Shown here in pieces: positions 25,000 to 33,714 of a stretch of 42,318 nt of DNA. The notes below the pieces were generated by a model that searched no databases, was not told the origin of the DNA, and saw only the letters and a program-made list of their open reading frames with translations. The position numbers and the translations under genes are program-made. The DNA is taken from NCBI GenBank assembly GCA_023386155.1, contig JAEWKH010000026.1, positions 1 to 42,318 on the forward strand. The letters run 5' to 3'. Positions within the stretch are counted from its first letter, which is position 1. Each line of letters begins with the position of its first letter. The stretch is from Pseudomonadota bacterium. GTDB lineage: Bacteria > Pseudomonadota > Alphaproteobacteria > Rhizobiales > Beijerinckiaceae.

Positions 25000-26280
25000 T
25001 CAGCCCTTGGAATGCGGCTCGGCATTGGCGCCGGCCGGAATGCCGGCCCCGCCCTTCTGCACGCCCATGACGGATTCGAGGATCGAATTCGGCAGCGGCA
25101 GCGGACGCTCGACGAAGCCGAGCACCGGCAGAATGATCAGGAAGTGGGCGAAGTAGTAGGCCGTGCAGATCTGGGAGGCGATCACGTACCATCCCTCGGC
25201 CGGGCGGGAGCCCAGCCAGCCGAGAATGAAGCACACGACCACGAAGACCCAGAAGAACTGCTTGTAGAGCGGGCGGTAAGCCGTGGAACGCACCTTGGAG
25301 GTGTCGAGCCAGGGCATGAAGCACCAGATCACGATGGCCGCGCCCATGGCGATGACGCCGCCGAGCTTGTCGGGAATGGCGCGCAGGATCGCGTAGAACG
25401 GCAGGAAGTACCATTCGGGAACGATGTGCGCGGGCGTCACGGCCGGGTTCGCCGGGATGTAGTTGTCCGCATGGCCGAGATAGTTCGGCATGTAGAACAC
25501 CCAGTAGGCGAAGAAGATCATGAACACGACGACGGCGAAGACGTCCTTGATCGTCGCATAGGGGGTGAACGGAACCGCGTCCTTGCCCGACTTGATCGGG
25601 ATGCCGGTCGGGTTGTTCTGGCCCGGCACGTGCAACGCCCAGATGTGCAGGGCGACGACGCCCACGATCATGAAGGGCAGCAGGTAGTGCAGGGAGAAGA
25701 AGCGGTTCAGGGTCGGGTTGCCCACCGAGTAGCCGCCCCAGAGGTAGCTCACGATGGTGTCGCCCACGAGCGGGATCGCCGAGAAGAGGTTCGTGATCAC
25801 GGTGGCGCCCCAGAAGCTCATCTGGCCCCAGGGAAGCACGTAGCCCATGAACGCGGTGGCCATCATCAGCAGGAAGATGATGACGCCGAGGATGTAGAGA
25901 ACCTCACGGGGCGCCTTGTAGGAGCCGTAGTAGAAGTTCCGGAAGATGTGGATGTAGACGGCGACGAAGAACATCGACGCGCCGTTGGCGTGCAGGTAGC
26001 GGATCAGCCAGCCGTAGTTCACGTCGCGCATGATGTGCTCGACGGACTGGAACGCCAGAGCGGCATTCGGCGTGTAGTACATGGCCAGGAACACGCCGGT
26101 CACGATCTGCGCGACGAGCATGAACACCAGGATGGCGCCGAAGGTCCAGAAATAGGTCAGGTTCCGCGGAACCGGGAACGCGATGAAGGAGGAGTGGATG
26201 AGGCCTGCGATGGGCAAACGGCTCTCGAACCACTTACCGAAGGCGCTCTTGGGAACGTAAGTTGTGGAATGGTCGCTCAT
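25000..26280 (-). CDS. petB: Cytochrome b of ubiquinol-cytochrome c reductase
   Basis: 426 residues, bacterial full-length cytochrome b with eight transmembrane helices; it carries hemes bL and bH and both quinone sites. Signatures: ATAFMGYVLPWGQMSFWGATVITN near residue 138 (Q-site loop), HYLLPF and VALHIWALH (heme-ligand histidines in helix D) and the PEWYFLPFYAILR block near residue 286 (Qo PEWY motif). The central gene of the bc1 operon. Confidence 0.98.
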   Translation of the reverse strand: MSDHSTTYVPKSAFGKWFESRLPIAGLIHSSFIAFPVPRNLTYFWTFGAILVFMLVAQIVTGVFLAMYYTPNAALAFQSVEHIMRDVNYGWLIRYLHANGASMFFVAVYIHIFRNFYYGSYKAPREVLYILGVIIFLLMMATAFMGYVLPWGQMSFWGATVITNLFSAIPLVGDTIVSYLWGGYSVGNPTLNRFFSLHYLLPFMIVGVVALHIWALHVPGQNNPTGIPIKSGKDAVPFTPYATIKDVFAVVVFMIFFAYWVFYMPNYLGHADNYIPANPAVTPAHIVPEWYFLPFYAILRAIPDKLGGVIAMGAAIVIWCFMPWLDTSKVRSTAYRPLYKQFFWVFVVVCFILGWLGSRPAEGWYVIASQICTAYYFAHFLIILPVLGFVERPLPLPNSILESVMGVQKGGAGIPAGANAEPHSKG

Positions 26281-26305
26281 GATATCGCCTGATCGTCGCG
26301 GAAGG

Positions 26306-26869
26306 TTACGCCGTGGCCTCTTGGCCGATCACGATCTTCGTGTCGGACGCGAAGGCATAGGGCGGAATCGGCAGGTTGATCGGCGCCGGGCCGCCGCGGA
26401 CGCGGCCCGAGGTGTCGAACACGGAGCCGTGGCAGGGGCAGAACCAGCCATGATACTCGCCGGAGTTGCCCAGCGGCACGCAGCCCAGGTGGGTGCAGTT
26501 GCCGTAGACGATGAGCCACTGGGCGTGCCCCTCCTTCACGCGGGCCGAGTCGGGCTGCGGATCGCGGAGGGAGGATACGTTCACGTCCTCGGCGGCCTTG
26601 ATCTCCTCGGCCGTGCGGTGGCGGATGAAGATCAGCTTGCCGCGCCAGAAAACCTTGACGATCTGCCCTTCGGCGATGGGGGACAGGTCGACCTCGACGG
26701 GCGCGCCGGCAGCCACCGTCGCCGCGTCGGGCGCCAGAGACTGGATGAAGGGCCATACCAGGGTGGCTCCGCCGACAGCGGCGGCTGCGCCCGTGGCGAT
26801 GTAGAGGAAATCGCGCCGTGTCGGCTCAGCGACATGAGTGGTGGTCTCGGCCACTTGGCTCTCCAGCAT
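26306..26869 (-). CDS. petA: Rieske iron-sulfur protein of ubiquinol-cytochrome c reductase
   Basis: 187 residues. N-terminal Tat-like region RRDFLYIATG and membrane anchor (AAAAVGGATLVWPFIQSL) precede the soluble Rieske domain with both [2Fe-2S] boxes, CTHLGC near residue 128 and CPCHGS near residue 148. It accepts electrons from ubiquinol at Qo. First gene of the operon, 25 bases before cytochrome b. The upstream region carries no strong ribosome site. It is divergent from trmL across about 260 bases. Confidence 0.98.
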   Translation of the reverse strand: MLESQVAETTTHVAEPTRRDFLYIATGAAAAVGGATLVWPFIQSLAPDAATVAAGAPVEVDLSPIAEGQIVKVFWRGKLIFIRHRTAEEIKAAEDVNVSSLRDPQPDSARVKEGHAQWLIVYGNCTHLGCVPLGNSGEYHGWFCPCHGSVFDTSGRVRGGPAPINLPIPPYAFASDTKIVIGQEATA

Positions 26870-27128
26870 TGATCAAAAAACGAGAACCGCGCATCGGCAA
26901 CGCCTTGGGAACCAAGGCATTCGCACACGAGGTCCAGAATGGAACAAGCATGCGCGTCGACGCGCGCGCAATGCGACTGGGAGTCGCCGCGCGGTGGCTC
27001 TTTGGCACGGCCAAGCCCGCCTGTCCATAGCCGGATTGGAGTTGTTCCAGCCTGTGGCGCAAATGCCGCCGGCCCTCGCAGGCCCGCGCTCCCTTGACGA
27101 CGGGGCCCGTTGCCCCGATGACGGGCGC

Positions 27129-27608
27129 ATGCCCCGCCTTGCCATCTATCAGCCGGACATTCCGCAGAACACCGGCACCATGCTGCGCCTGGCCGCATGC
27201 CTCGGCGTGCCCGTGGAGATCATCGAACCTGCAGCCTTCGACGTCTCCGACCGGAACCTGCGCCGCTCCGGCATGGATTACCTCCATCACGTGGCGATCA
27301 CCCGGCACATCTCCTGGCGCGCCTTCGAGGCCTGGCGGCAGGAGGCGAAGGGCCGCCTGGTCCTGACCACCACCAAGGGCGCCGTCTCCTACGCCGACTT
27401 CGCCTACCGGCCCGACGACATCATCCTGGTCGGCCGCGAATCCGCCGGGGTGCCGGAAGAGGTCCATCGGGCCGCCGATGCCCGGATCGTCATTCCCATG
27501 CAGCCGGGCATGCGCTCGCTCAACGTCGCCGTGACCGCCGCCATGATCCTCGGGGAGGCCCTGCGGCAGACGAACGCGTTTCCCCAACCGGGGACAATGA
27601 CCCCGTGA
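27129..27608 (+). CDS. trmL: tRNA (cytidine/uridine(34)-2'-O)-methyltransferase TrmL
   Basis: 159 residues, close to the family's 157. A SPOUT (SpoU) methyltransferase for the wobble ribose of certain tRNA-Leu. It begins MPRLAIYQPDIPQNTGTMLRLAA. The trefoil-knot SAM segments are VGRESAGVPEEVH near residue 100 and IPMQPGMRSLNVAVTAA near residue 122. The frame is open for 97 codons upstream through non-coding intergenic sequence, so ATG 27129 is chosen. It sits between the bc1 operon and hemF, a common alphaproteobacterial order. Confidence 0.95.
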   Translation: MPRLAIYQPDIPQNTGTMLRLAACLGVPVEIIEPAAFDVSDRNLRRSGMDYLHHVAITRHISWRAFEAWRQEAKGRLVLTTTKGAVSYADFAYRPDDIILVGRESAGVPEEVHRAADARIVIPMQPGMRSLNVAVTAAMILGEALRQTNAFPQPGTMTP

Positions 27609-27622
27609 AAGCAAACCACCAG

Positions 27623-27722
27623 CCTCATCCTGAGGATTGCGTCAGCAATCCGTCTCGAAGGAGGATCCAGTGCTCTCTGGCCCCTCCTTCGAGACGCCGC
27701 TCCGCGGCTCCTCAGGATGAGG
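27623..27722. repeat. Alphaproteobacterial CCTCATCCTGAGG-type inverted repeat
   Basis: Outer arms CCTCATCCTGAGGA (27623-27636) and TCCTCAGGATGAGG (27709-27722); inner arms CGTCTCGAAGGAGG (27651-27664) and CCTCCTTCGAGACG (27683-27696). It can fold into one long structure. The sequence style is widespread in rhizobial and Methylobacterium intergenic regions. It lies between trmL and hemF. Confidence 0.88.
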
Positions 27723-27752
27723 TCTGGTCATGATCTGAAAGACAACATTGCC

Positions 27753-28649
27753 ATGACCGACAAAGCCGATATCGAGCGCCTGCAGGCGGAGGCTCCCCTC
27801 TGGTTCTCCCTGCTGCGCGACCGGATCTGCGCCGCCTTCGAGACCCTGGAGGACGAGGTCGCCTCTCCCCTCCCCCCGGAGGCCTCCGAGCCCGGCCGGT
27901 TCGAGCGCACGCCCTGGGAACGCAGGGACCATGGCAGCGCCCCGGGAGGCGGCGGGGTCATGTCCATGATGCACGGCCGCGTGTTCGAGAAGGTGGGCGT
28001 GCACGTCTCGACGGTCCACGGAGAATTCGCGCCGGAATTCCGCGGGCAGATCCCTGGCTCCGACCAGGACCCGCGCTTCTGGGCCGGTGGCATCTCGCTC
28101 ATCGCGCATCCCTGGAACCCGAACGTTCCAACGGTGCACATGAACACCCGCTTCGTCGTCACCACGAAGCCCTGGTTCGGCGGCGGGGCGGACCTCACCC
28201 CCGTGCTCGACCGGCGGCGGACCCAGGACGACCCGGATACCGTCGCGTTTCATGACGCGATGAAGGAGGCCTGCCGGACCCATGCGCCGGAAGGCTCCTA
28301 CGAGAAATACAGGAAGTGGTGCGACGAGTACTTCTTCCTCAAGCACCGCAACGAGCCGCGCGGCATCGGGGGCATCTTCTACGACTATCACTGGACCGGA
28401 AACCCGGACGAGGACTTCGCCTTCACCCGCCAGGTGGGCGAGGCGTTCCTGAAGATCTATCCCGAGATCGTCCGGCGCAACGTCACCAGGCCCTGGACCG
28501 AGGACGACCGCATCGAGCAGCAGGTGCGGCGCGGGCGCTACGTGGAGTTCAACCTGCTCTACGACCGGGGCACGATCTTCGGCCTGAAGACCGGCGGCAA
28601 CATCGCCTCGATCCTCTCCTCCATGCCGCCGACGGTGAGGTGGCCCTAA
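27753..28649 (+). CDS. hemF: Oxygen-dependent coproporphyrinogen III oxidase
   Basis: 298 residues. Uses O2 to decarboxylate coproporphyrinogen III to protoporphyrinogen IX in heme synthesis. Signatures: GGGGVMSMMHGRVFEKVGV near residue 68, HMNTRF near residue 130, the GGGADLTPV block near residue 146 and RRGRYVEFNLLYDRGT near residue 257. The preferred start MTDKADIE is 12 codons inside the open frame. It follows a palindromic repeat, so its promoter may lie in or before that repeat. Confidence 0.96.
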   Translation: MTDKADIERLQAEAPLWFSLLRDRICAAFETLEDEVASPLPPEASEPGRFERTPWERRDHGSAPGGGGVMSMMHGRVFEKVGVHVSTVHGEFAPEFRGQIPGSDQDPRFWAGGISLIAHPWNPNVPTVHMNTRFVVTTKPWFGGGADLTPVLDRRRTQDDPDTVAFHDAMKEACRTHAPEGSYEKYRKWCDEYFFLKHRNEPRGIGGIFYDYHWTGNPDEDFAFTRQVGEAFLKIYPEIVRRNVTRPWTEDDRIEQQVRRGRYVEFNLLYDRGTIFGLKTGGNIASILSSMPPTVRWP

Positions 28650-28713
28650 GGGCCAAGCCGTCACCTCAGACATCGTAGGGGATCCGCGATTGGACGAGCG
28701 TGGCGCCGGAACT

Positions 28714-28800
28714 CTCCTCCCCCTTGTGGGGAGGAGTTGGAGGTGGGGGTGTGGGCGATAGCCCATCAAGGAGTGGCGCCGACACCCCCACCCCGGCAGC
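28714..28800. repeat. Inverted-repeat element of the CTCCCC(T)TTG family, copy 1
   Basis: Hairpin CTCCTCCCC/GGGGAGGAG (28714-28736) followed by a larger structure: GGTGGGGGTGT (28742-28752) pairs with ACACCCCCACC (28782-28792) around an inner TGGGC/GCCCA pair. It sits between convergent hemF and cca and may act as their terminator. Related arms occur at 38629-38788. Confidence 0.82.
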
Positions 28801-28823
28801 CGCGGACGCATGACGGGGGCGAT

Positions 28824-30068
28824 CTAACCCCGCTCCAGCACCCGCTTCAGTAAGTCTCTGGCATATTCCCCATCCGTCCGGCAGCCCTCCGCCAGCCAGG
28901 CCTGACGGGCCTGGGCGAGCATCTCGCCGATCCTCGGCCCCTTCGGGATGCCGGCCTCGACGAGATCGGCCCCGCGTAGGGGGAAGACCGGAACCGGCTC
29001 CGCGCCAGTTCGATAGCTCTCCAACGCAGTCCAGGCATCGCCTTGAATGACAGGCACAGGCTCACCTTGGATCGCGGCGAGAACGATGGTCAGAGCCTCG
29101 GCTCCGTGCTCCGCGACGAGACGCCGGACCGCCATGGCATCGAGCGGCGATGTCCAGGTTTTCAGAACCGCGAGCAGCCTGGCATAGGCGGCGAGCTTCC
29201 TGTGCTCGTCGTTGGAGAGGCGGAGATCCTCCCGCAGGCGCTCGGCGTCCTCCTCGACCATGACGGCGAGAGCGGCGAGGCGCCAGACCGGGACCGGATC
29301 GTCCCTGTCGGCGTCCGCCACCCGTCCGAAGCGCCCGAACTCGGCGGCGGCGCCGAGGAGCCATGTGAGGAAGCCGTGATCGGCCATGATGCGGATCGTG
29401 TCCTGCGCCCGCCGGGCGACGAGGAGCTTGAGCAGCTCATGGCGGATCCGCTCCTTCGAGAGGATCGAAAGCCCCTGCCGCTCGGCCCCCGAGGCGGCGA
29501 GGCCCTCCGGGTCGGGATCGGCTTCCGCATATTCCGCATGGAAGCGAAAGAAGCGCATGATCCTCAGGTAGTCCTCGCGGATCCGGGTACGGGCGTCGCC
29601 GATGAAGCGGACGCGCCGGGCCGCGAGGTCCGCCACGCCGTCGGTGTAGTCGTGAAGCCGCCCGTCGAGGCCGAGCGAGAGGGCATTGATGGTAAAATCG
29701 CGCCGCCTGGCATCGAGCGCGAAATCGCGGCCGAAATGCACGACGGCATGGCGCCCGTCCGTTTCCACATCCTCGCGCAGGGTCGTGATCTCGTAAGGCT
29801 CGCCGGCGACGATGACCGTGATCGTGCCGTGCTCGATCCCGGTCGGCACCGGCTTGAACCCGGCGTCCTTCGCCCGCTCGATGATGGCTTCGGGCAGCAT
29901 GGTGGTGGTGCAGTCCACCTCGGTCACCGGCCGTCCGAGAAGGGCGTTGCGCACGGCGCCGCCGACGATGCGCGTTTCCTCCGCATCGTCGTTGAAAACC
30001 TCCAGGAGGCGGCGCAGCGCCGGGCGTTCGAGAAGACCTGCGAGCGCCTGTCGGTCGAGGGTTTCCAT
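28824..30068 (-). CDS. cca: CCA-adding tRNA nucleotidyltransferase
   Basis: About 414 residues, class II polymerase-beta-like nucleotidyltransferase adding CCA to tRNA 3' ends. The nucleotidyltransferase head has VGGAVRNALLG near residue 38, the acidic TEVDCTT near residue 52 and RRDFTINALSLG near residue 108. The basic tRNA-binding helical body follows. The start codon forms a TGATG junction with the stop of the DUF6111 gene; a GTG three bases earlier is also possible. Last gene of the DUF1285-NUDIX-DUF6111-cca chain. Confidence 0.95.
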   Translation of the reverse strand: METLDRQALAGLLERPALRRLLEVFNDDAEETRIVGGAVRNALLGRPVTEVDCTTTMLPEAIIERAKDAGFKPVPTGIEHGTITVIVAGEPYEITTLREDVETDGRHAVVHFGRDFALDARRRDFTINALSLGLDGRLHDYTDGVADLAARRVRFIGDARTRIREDYLRIMRFFRFHAEYAEADPDPEGLAASGAERQGLSILSKERIRHELLKLLVARRAQDTIRIMADHGFLTWLLGAAAEFGRFGRVADADRDDPVPVWRLAALAVMVEEDAERLREDLRLSNDEHRKLAAYARLLAVLKTWTSPLDAMAVRRLVAEHGAEALTIVLAAIQGEPVPVIQGDAWTALESYRTGAEPVPVFPLRGADLVEAGIPKGPRIGEMLAQARQAWLAEGCRTDGEYARDLLKRVLERG

Positions 30069-30325
30069 CACTCGAAATGCCCCGGTATCACACGCCCGTT
30101 CTCAACCCGTGTCGGCACATAAGTGCCCGTCTGGCGCTCGTCGACCAAGCCCGTGACGATCAGCGATAGGACCACGAAACCCAGGCCCGCGATGGTGAGC
30201 CAGAGCGACTGGCTGCTCCAGTGCGACCACAGCAGAGGATTGCGACGGCGGATGACGAGATAGGCACCGAAGAGAACGAAGGGTAGGAAGAACAGCACCA
30301 ATCCCTGAACAACCGCACGCGTCAT
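30068..30325 (-). CDS. DUF6111 family small membrane protein
   Basis: 85 residues with two hydrophobic spans (AVVQGLVLFFLPFVLFGAYLVI and SLWLTIAGLGFVVLSLIVTGL) and a polar tail ending GRVIPGHFE. This arrangement, between a NUDIX gene and cca, matches proteins I know as DUF6111 in Methylobacteriaceae and related groups. ATG overlaps the NUDIX stop in an ATGA junction and its TGA overlaps the cca ATG, so all three are translationally coupled. Function unknown. Confidence 0.85.
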   Translation of the reverse strand: MTRAVVQGLVLFFLPFVLFGAYLVIRRRNPLLWSHWSSQSLWLTIAGLGFVVLSLIVTGLVDERQTGTYVPTRVENGRVIPGHFE

Positions 30326-30960
30326 GAACCGTAGAGCCTCTCGTACAAATTGCGGATGATGCCCGCCGTCACGCCCCAGATGTAGCGTCCCTGATAGGGC
30401 ATTGCATAGTAGCGGCGCACCTTTCCCTTCCACTCGCGGGAATGGAGCTCGTGGCGTGCGGGATCCATGACGAAGCTGAGCGGCACCTCGAAGGTGTCTG
30501 CCACCTCGTCCAGGTTGAGATTGAGGGTGTAGGAGGGCGAGACCCGCGCCACCACCGGCATGACGAGATAATTCGTGGTGGATAAATAGGCGTCCAGGTA
30601 GCCGAGAGGGCTGATGAAGCGGCTGTCGAGGCCGATCTCCTCCATCGCCTCGCGGCAGGCCGCCGCCAGGACGGACGCATCCTCCGGATCGACCCGCCCG
30701 CCCGGAAAGGCGATCTGGCCCGAATGCTGGCGCAGATGCGCGGAGCGTTCGGTGAGAAGCAGCATCGGTTCCTCGCGCATGACGACGGGAACGAGGACCG
30801 CGGCCGGCTTCGGTGTCAGGGGTTGGACCAGAGGCACGTTGTCGAGGCTGTGGTCGCCGCGCGGATTGGCGAGCGCCTCGTCCGCATGCGGCGGCTCGGG
30901 CCGCAGCCGCTCGGCCGCCAGCGTCAGGAAATCCGGCGCGTCATGGGGGGCGAGCCGCAT
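30322..30960 (-). CDS. NUDIX hydrolase (CoA pyrophosphatase-like)
   Basis: 212 residues. The NUDIX box is intact: GGRVDPEDASVLAAACREAMEEIGL, preceded by QHSGQIAFPGG, the extended form typical of CoA/NADH-type pyrophosphatases (NudL/YeaB-like). The family hydrolyses nucleoside diphosphates linked to another moiety; coenzyme A is the likely but inferred substrate. The ATG overlaps the DUF1285 stop by one base (TGATG). Confidence 0.9.
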   Translation of the reverse strand: MRLAPHDAPDFLTLAAERLRPEPPHADEALANPRGDHSLDNVPLVQPLTPKPAAVLVPVVMREEPMLLLTERSAHLRQHSGQIAFPGGRVDPEDASVLAAACREAMEEIGLDSRFISPLGYLDAYLSTTNYLVMPVVARVSPSYTLNLNLDEVADTFEVPLSFVMDPARHELHSREWKGKVRRYYAMPYQGRYIWGVTAGIIRNLYERLYGS

Positions 30961-31559
30961 CAGAGCCCGTCCAGTTCGGACATGGGAGCGATGGGGAAGA
31001 AGATGCCGCTCGCCATGACACCGAAGGTGGCAGCGCCTTCCACTTGCCTCTCCTCTGCCATGGCGACCAGGTCCAGCGCCAGGGATCGCGTCACCCGCGC
31101 CCACAGCTCGCCCCGGACCTGCACATAGGGCTTCACGCCGCCATGGGCGTCCCGCTCGAAGCGCAGGGGATGCTCCGCCCCGGCCTGCACGAGGTCGTCC
31201 ACGTTGGTGCGGAAGGCGATCTGGCGGCCTCCCCCGTCGCCATCCACAGCCATTTCGACCGCGAGGAACGGCACATCCTCGACCGTGATCCCGACCCGCT
31301 CCACGGGGGTCACGAGCACATAACGCTCCGGATCCTTGCGCAGAACCGTCGAGAACAGCTTCACGAGAGCGGGGCGGTCGATGGGCGTGCCCATGTAGTG
31401 CCACGTCCCGTCGGCCGCGATGCGCATGTCGATGTCGCCGCAATAGGCCGGGTTCCAGCGCTCGACCGGCGGCGGGCCCCGGCGCGTGGCATCGGGGCCG
31501 AGCGCCTCGGTCAGACGCGCCAGGGCATTCCCGGGAACGGGGGGAGAGGAATCGGTCAT
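30960..31559 (-). CDS. DUF1285 domain protein
   Basis: 199 residues. The DUF1285 core includes WNPAYCGDIDMRIAADGTWHYMGTPIDR near residue 36, PVERVGITVEDVPFLAVEM near residue 90 and a DDLVQAG/HPLRFE segment near residue 118. No biochemical role is established for DUF1285. It is first in a four-gene chain whose partners handle nucleotides and tRNA. Confidence 0.93.
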   Translation of the reverse strand: MTDSSPPVPGNALARLTEALGPDATRRGPPPVERWNPAYCGDIDMRIAADGTWHYMGTPIDRPALVKLFSTVLRKDPERYVLVTPVERVGITVEDVPFLAVEMAVDGDGGGRQIAFRTNVDDLVQAGAEHPLRFERDAHGGVKPYVQVRGELWARVTRSLALDLVAMAEERQVEGAATFGVMASGIFFPIAPMSELDGL

Positions 31560-31757
31560 GACGCAAGCGTGAACAGGATTTTGAACTTTACGGATCGACG
31601 AACGGCCGTCGATGGTTACTTCCTAGAGCATAGAGTCCCCGACGGTCCCGTCCACTCCATATCGGCCCTTTGCTGCGGCGCAACGACCCTTGCGTCTCGA
31701 CACGGATCGAAGGCAGACTAGCTACAGGGGGCAATCGCGAACGAGGAGAATGACCTC

Positions 31758-32774
31758 ATGACGGCCGGCACTGCTCAAGCCCCCACCGCCCTGGACGACG
31801 CGATCATCCGCAGCGCGGAGGCGACCCTTGAGACTGTCGGACGCGCCCGCGAGGCCATCCACACGGTCATCTTCGGCCAGGAGGACGTGGTCGACCTGAC
31901 CCTCATCACCCTTCTGGCGGGCGGCCACGGCCTTCTCGTCGGCGTACCTGGCCTCGCCAAGACGAAGCTCGTGGATACGCTGGGCATCGTTCTTGGCCTC
32001 GACGCCCGCCGCATCCAGTTCACGCCCGACCTGATGCCCTCCGACATCCTCGGCTCCGAAATCCTCGACGAGGGCGCCGACCGGCGCCGCTCCTTCCGGT
32101 TCGTGAAGGGCCCGGTCTTCGCGCAGCTCCTGATGGCCGACGAGATCAACCGCGCCAGCCCGCGCACCCAGTCGGCGCTGCTCCAGGCCATGCAGGAGCA
32201 TCACGTCTCCGTGGGCGGCGAGCGGCACGACCTGCCCCAGCCCTTCCATGTGCTCGCCACCCAGAACCCGATCGAGCAGGAAGGCACCTATCCCCTCCCC
32301 GAGGCCCAGCTCGACCGCTTCCTGCTCGAAATCGACGTCGGCTATCCGACCCGCGAGGCCGAGCGGCGCATCCTGATCGAGACGACGGGCGCCGAGGAGC
32401 ACAAGCCGCAGGCGATCATGAATGCGGAGGCGCTCATGAACGCCCAGCGGCTGGTCCGTCGCCTCCCGGTCGGCGAGAGCGTGGTCGACGCGATCCTCGA
32501 TCTCGTCCGCTCGGCCCGGCCCGAGGGCGAGGGCATCGACGGCGTGACCGACAAGATCCTGTGGGGCCCCGGCCCCCGCGCCAGCCAGGCCCTGATGCTG
32601 GCCGTGCGCGCCCGCGCCCTGATCGAGGGTCGTGTCGCCCCTTCTATCGCCGACGTGGTGGCGCTCGCCGAACCGGTGCTCAAGCACCGCATGGCGCTGA
32701 CCTTCTCCGCCCGGGCGGATGGGGAAACCATCAAGAGCATCGTCGGCCGGCTCACCTCAAGGCTCGCAGGCTAG
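31758..32774 (+). CDS. MoxR-family AAA+ ATPase
   Basis: 338 residues. Walker A GVPGLAKTKLV near residue 59, Walker B LLMADEINRASPRTQSALL near residue 125, sensor-1 ATQNP near residue 168. MoxR ATPases act as chaperones that insert cofactors or metal into VWA-containing partners and often precede DUF58 and VWA genes. A GAGGAG ribosome site precedes the ATG. It leads a four-gene operon; the DUF58 gene begins ten bases after its stop. Confidence 0.95.
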   Translation: MTAGTAQAPTALDDAIIRSAEATLETVGRAREAIHTVIFGQEDVVDLTLITLLAGGHGLLVGVPGLAKTKLVDTLGIVLGLDARRIQFTPDLMPSDILGSEILDEGADRRRSFRFVKGPVFAQLLMADEINRASPRTQSALLQAMQEHHVSVGGERHDLPQPFHVLATQNPIEQEGTYPLPEAQLDRFLLEIDVGYPTREAERRILIETTGAEEHKPQAIMNAEALMNAQRLVRRLPVGESVVDAILDLVRSARPEGEGIDGVTDKILWGPGPRASQALMLAVRARALIEGRVAPSIADVVALAEPVLKHRMALTFSARADGETIKSIVGRLTSRLAG

Positions 32775-32784
32775 GATCTCCGCC

Positions 32785-33711
32785 ATGGCCCGTGTCCGGG
32801 TCCTCCCAGAAAGCGCCCGTTCGCCGGGCCGCCGCGAAACCGAGAATGCCCTCTCCCTGGCCAGCCGGATGCCGCATCTCGTGCTGGAGGCGAGGCGCGT
32901 CGCCGCGAACCTCGCCCACGGCATCCACGGCCGCCGCCGCGCCGGCACTGGCGAGACCTTCTGGCAGTTCCGCCCCTTCGTCACCGGCGAGGCGGCGCAG
33001 CGCATCGACTGGCGCCGCTCGGCCCGCGACGACCGGCTCTACGTGCGCGAGCGCGAATGGGAAACGGCCCAGACCGTCTGGCTCTGGATCGACCGCTCCG
33101 CCTCCATGGGCTATGTCTCGGACCTCGCGCAGGCGTCCAAGATCGAACGCGCCATCGTGCTCGGCCTGGCGCTCGCGGATTGCTTCGTCGAGGCTGGGGA
33201 ACGGGTCGGCATGCTGGGGCTCATGCCCCCGCGGGCGACCCGTCGGATCGCCGAGGCCATGGCCCAATCCCTGGTGACGGACCGCGCCTCCCTGGAGGAG
33301 GACCTGCCGCCTCAGGCTCCCGTCGCGCCCCAGCACGAAGCCATCCTGATCAGCGATTTCCTCTCCCCCTTGCGCGACATCACCGCCATGGTCGAGGGCA
33401 TCTCCTCGCGCGGAGCGCGCGGGCACCTGGTCATGATCGTCGACCCGGTCGAGGAGACCTTCCCGTTCCAGGGGCAGGCCGTCCTGCACGACCTCGAGGA
33501 CGGCCTTGCGCTCCGCATCGGCGATGCGACCTCCTGGGGGCAGGCCTACCGCCTGCGGATCGAGCAGCACCGGGAGGAGCTTCAGGCGCTGGCCCGCCGT
33601 CGCGGCTGGACGCTGACGATCCATCGCACCGACCGTCCCGCCAGCGAAGCGGCGCTTCGCATCGTGACGCTCGTGGCGACCTCACGCGGGACCGGCGTGG
33701 GAGGGCGTTGA
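32785..33711 (+). CDS. DUF58 / VWA-type protein
   Basis: 308 residues. The DUF58 core DWRRSARDDRLYVREREWE lies near residue 78, followed by a VWA-like strand ending in the MIDAS-type sequence DRSASMG near residue 107. EAILISDFLSPL near residue 186 forms a second VWA-like strand. DUF58 proteins are usual partners of MoxR ATPases. ATG 32785 is used. Its stop is three bases from the next ATG. Confidence 0.9.
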   Translation: MARVRVLPESARSPGRRETENALSLASRMPHLVLEARRVAANLAHGIHGRRRAGTGETFWQFRPFVTGEAAQRIDWRRSARDDRLYVREREWETAQTVWLWIDRSASMGYVSDLAQASKIERAIVLGLALADCFVEAGERVGMLGLMPPRATRRIAEAMAQSLVTDRASLEEDLPPQAPVAPQHEAILISDFLSPLRDITAMVEGISSRGARGHLVMIVDPVEETFPFQGQAVLHDLEDGLALRIGDATSWGQAYRLRIEQHREELQALARRRGWTLTIHRTDRPASEAALRIVTLVATSRGTGVGGR

Positions 33712-33714
33712 GCG

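Noticed and set aside
24100..26292. 730-residue ORF opposite the bc1 operon
   Set aside because: High-GC antisense shadow of three securely identified genes; product is His/Arg/Glu-rich without domains.
26869..26876. TTGATCAA as a possible FNR/FixK site upstream of the Rieske gene
   Set aside because: It lacks the four-base spacer of the consensus and overlaps the start codon.
31594..31613. Inverted repeat ATCGACG/CGTCGAT upstream of the MoxR gene
   Set aside because: Short and without a matching known operator; insufficient to call.
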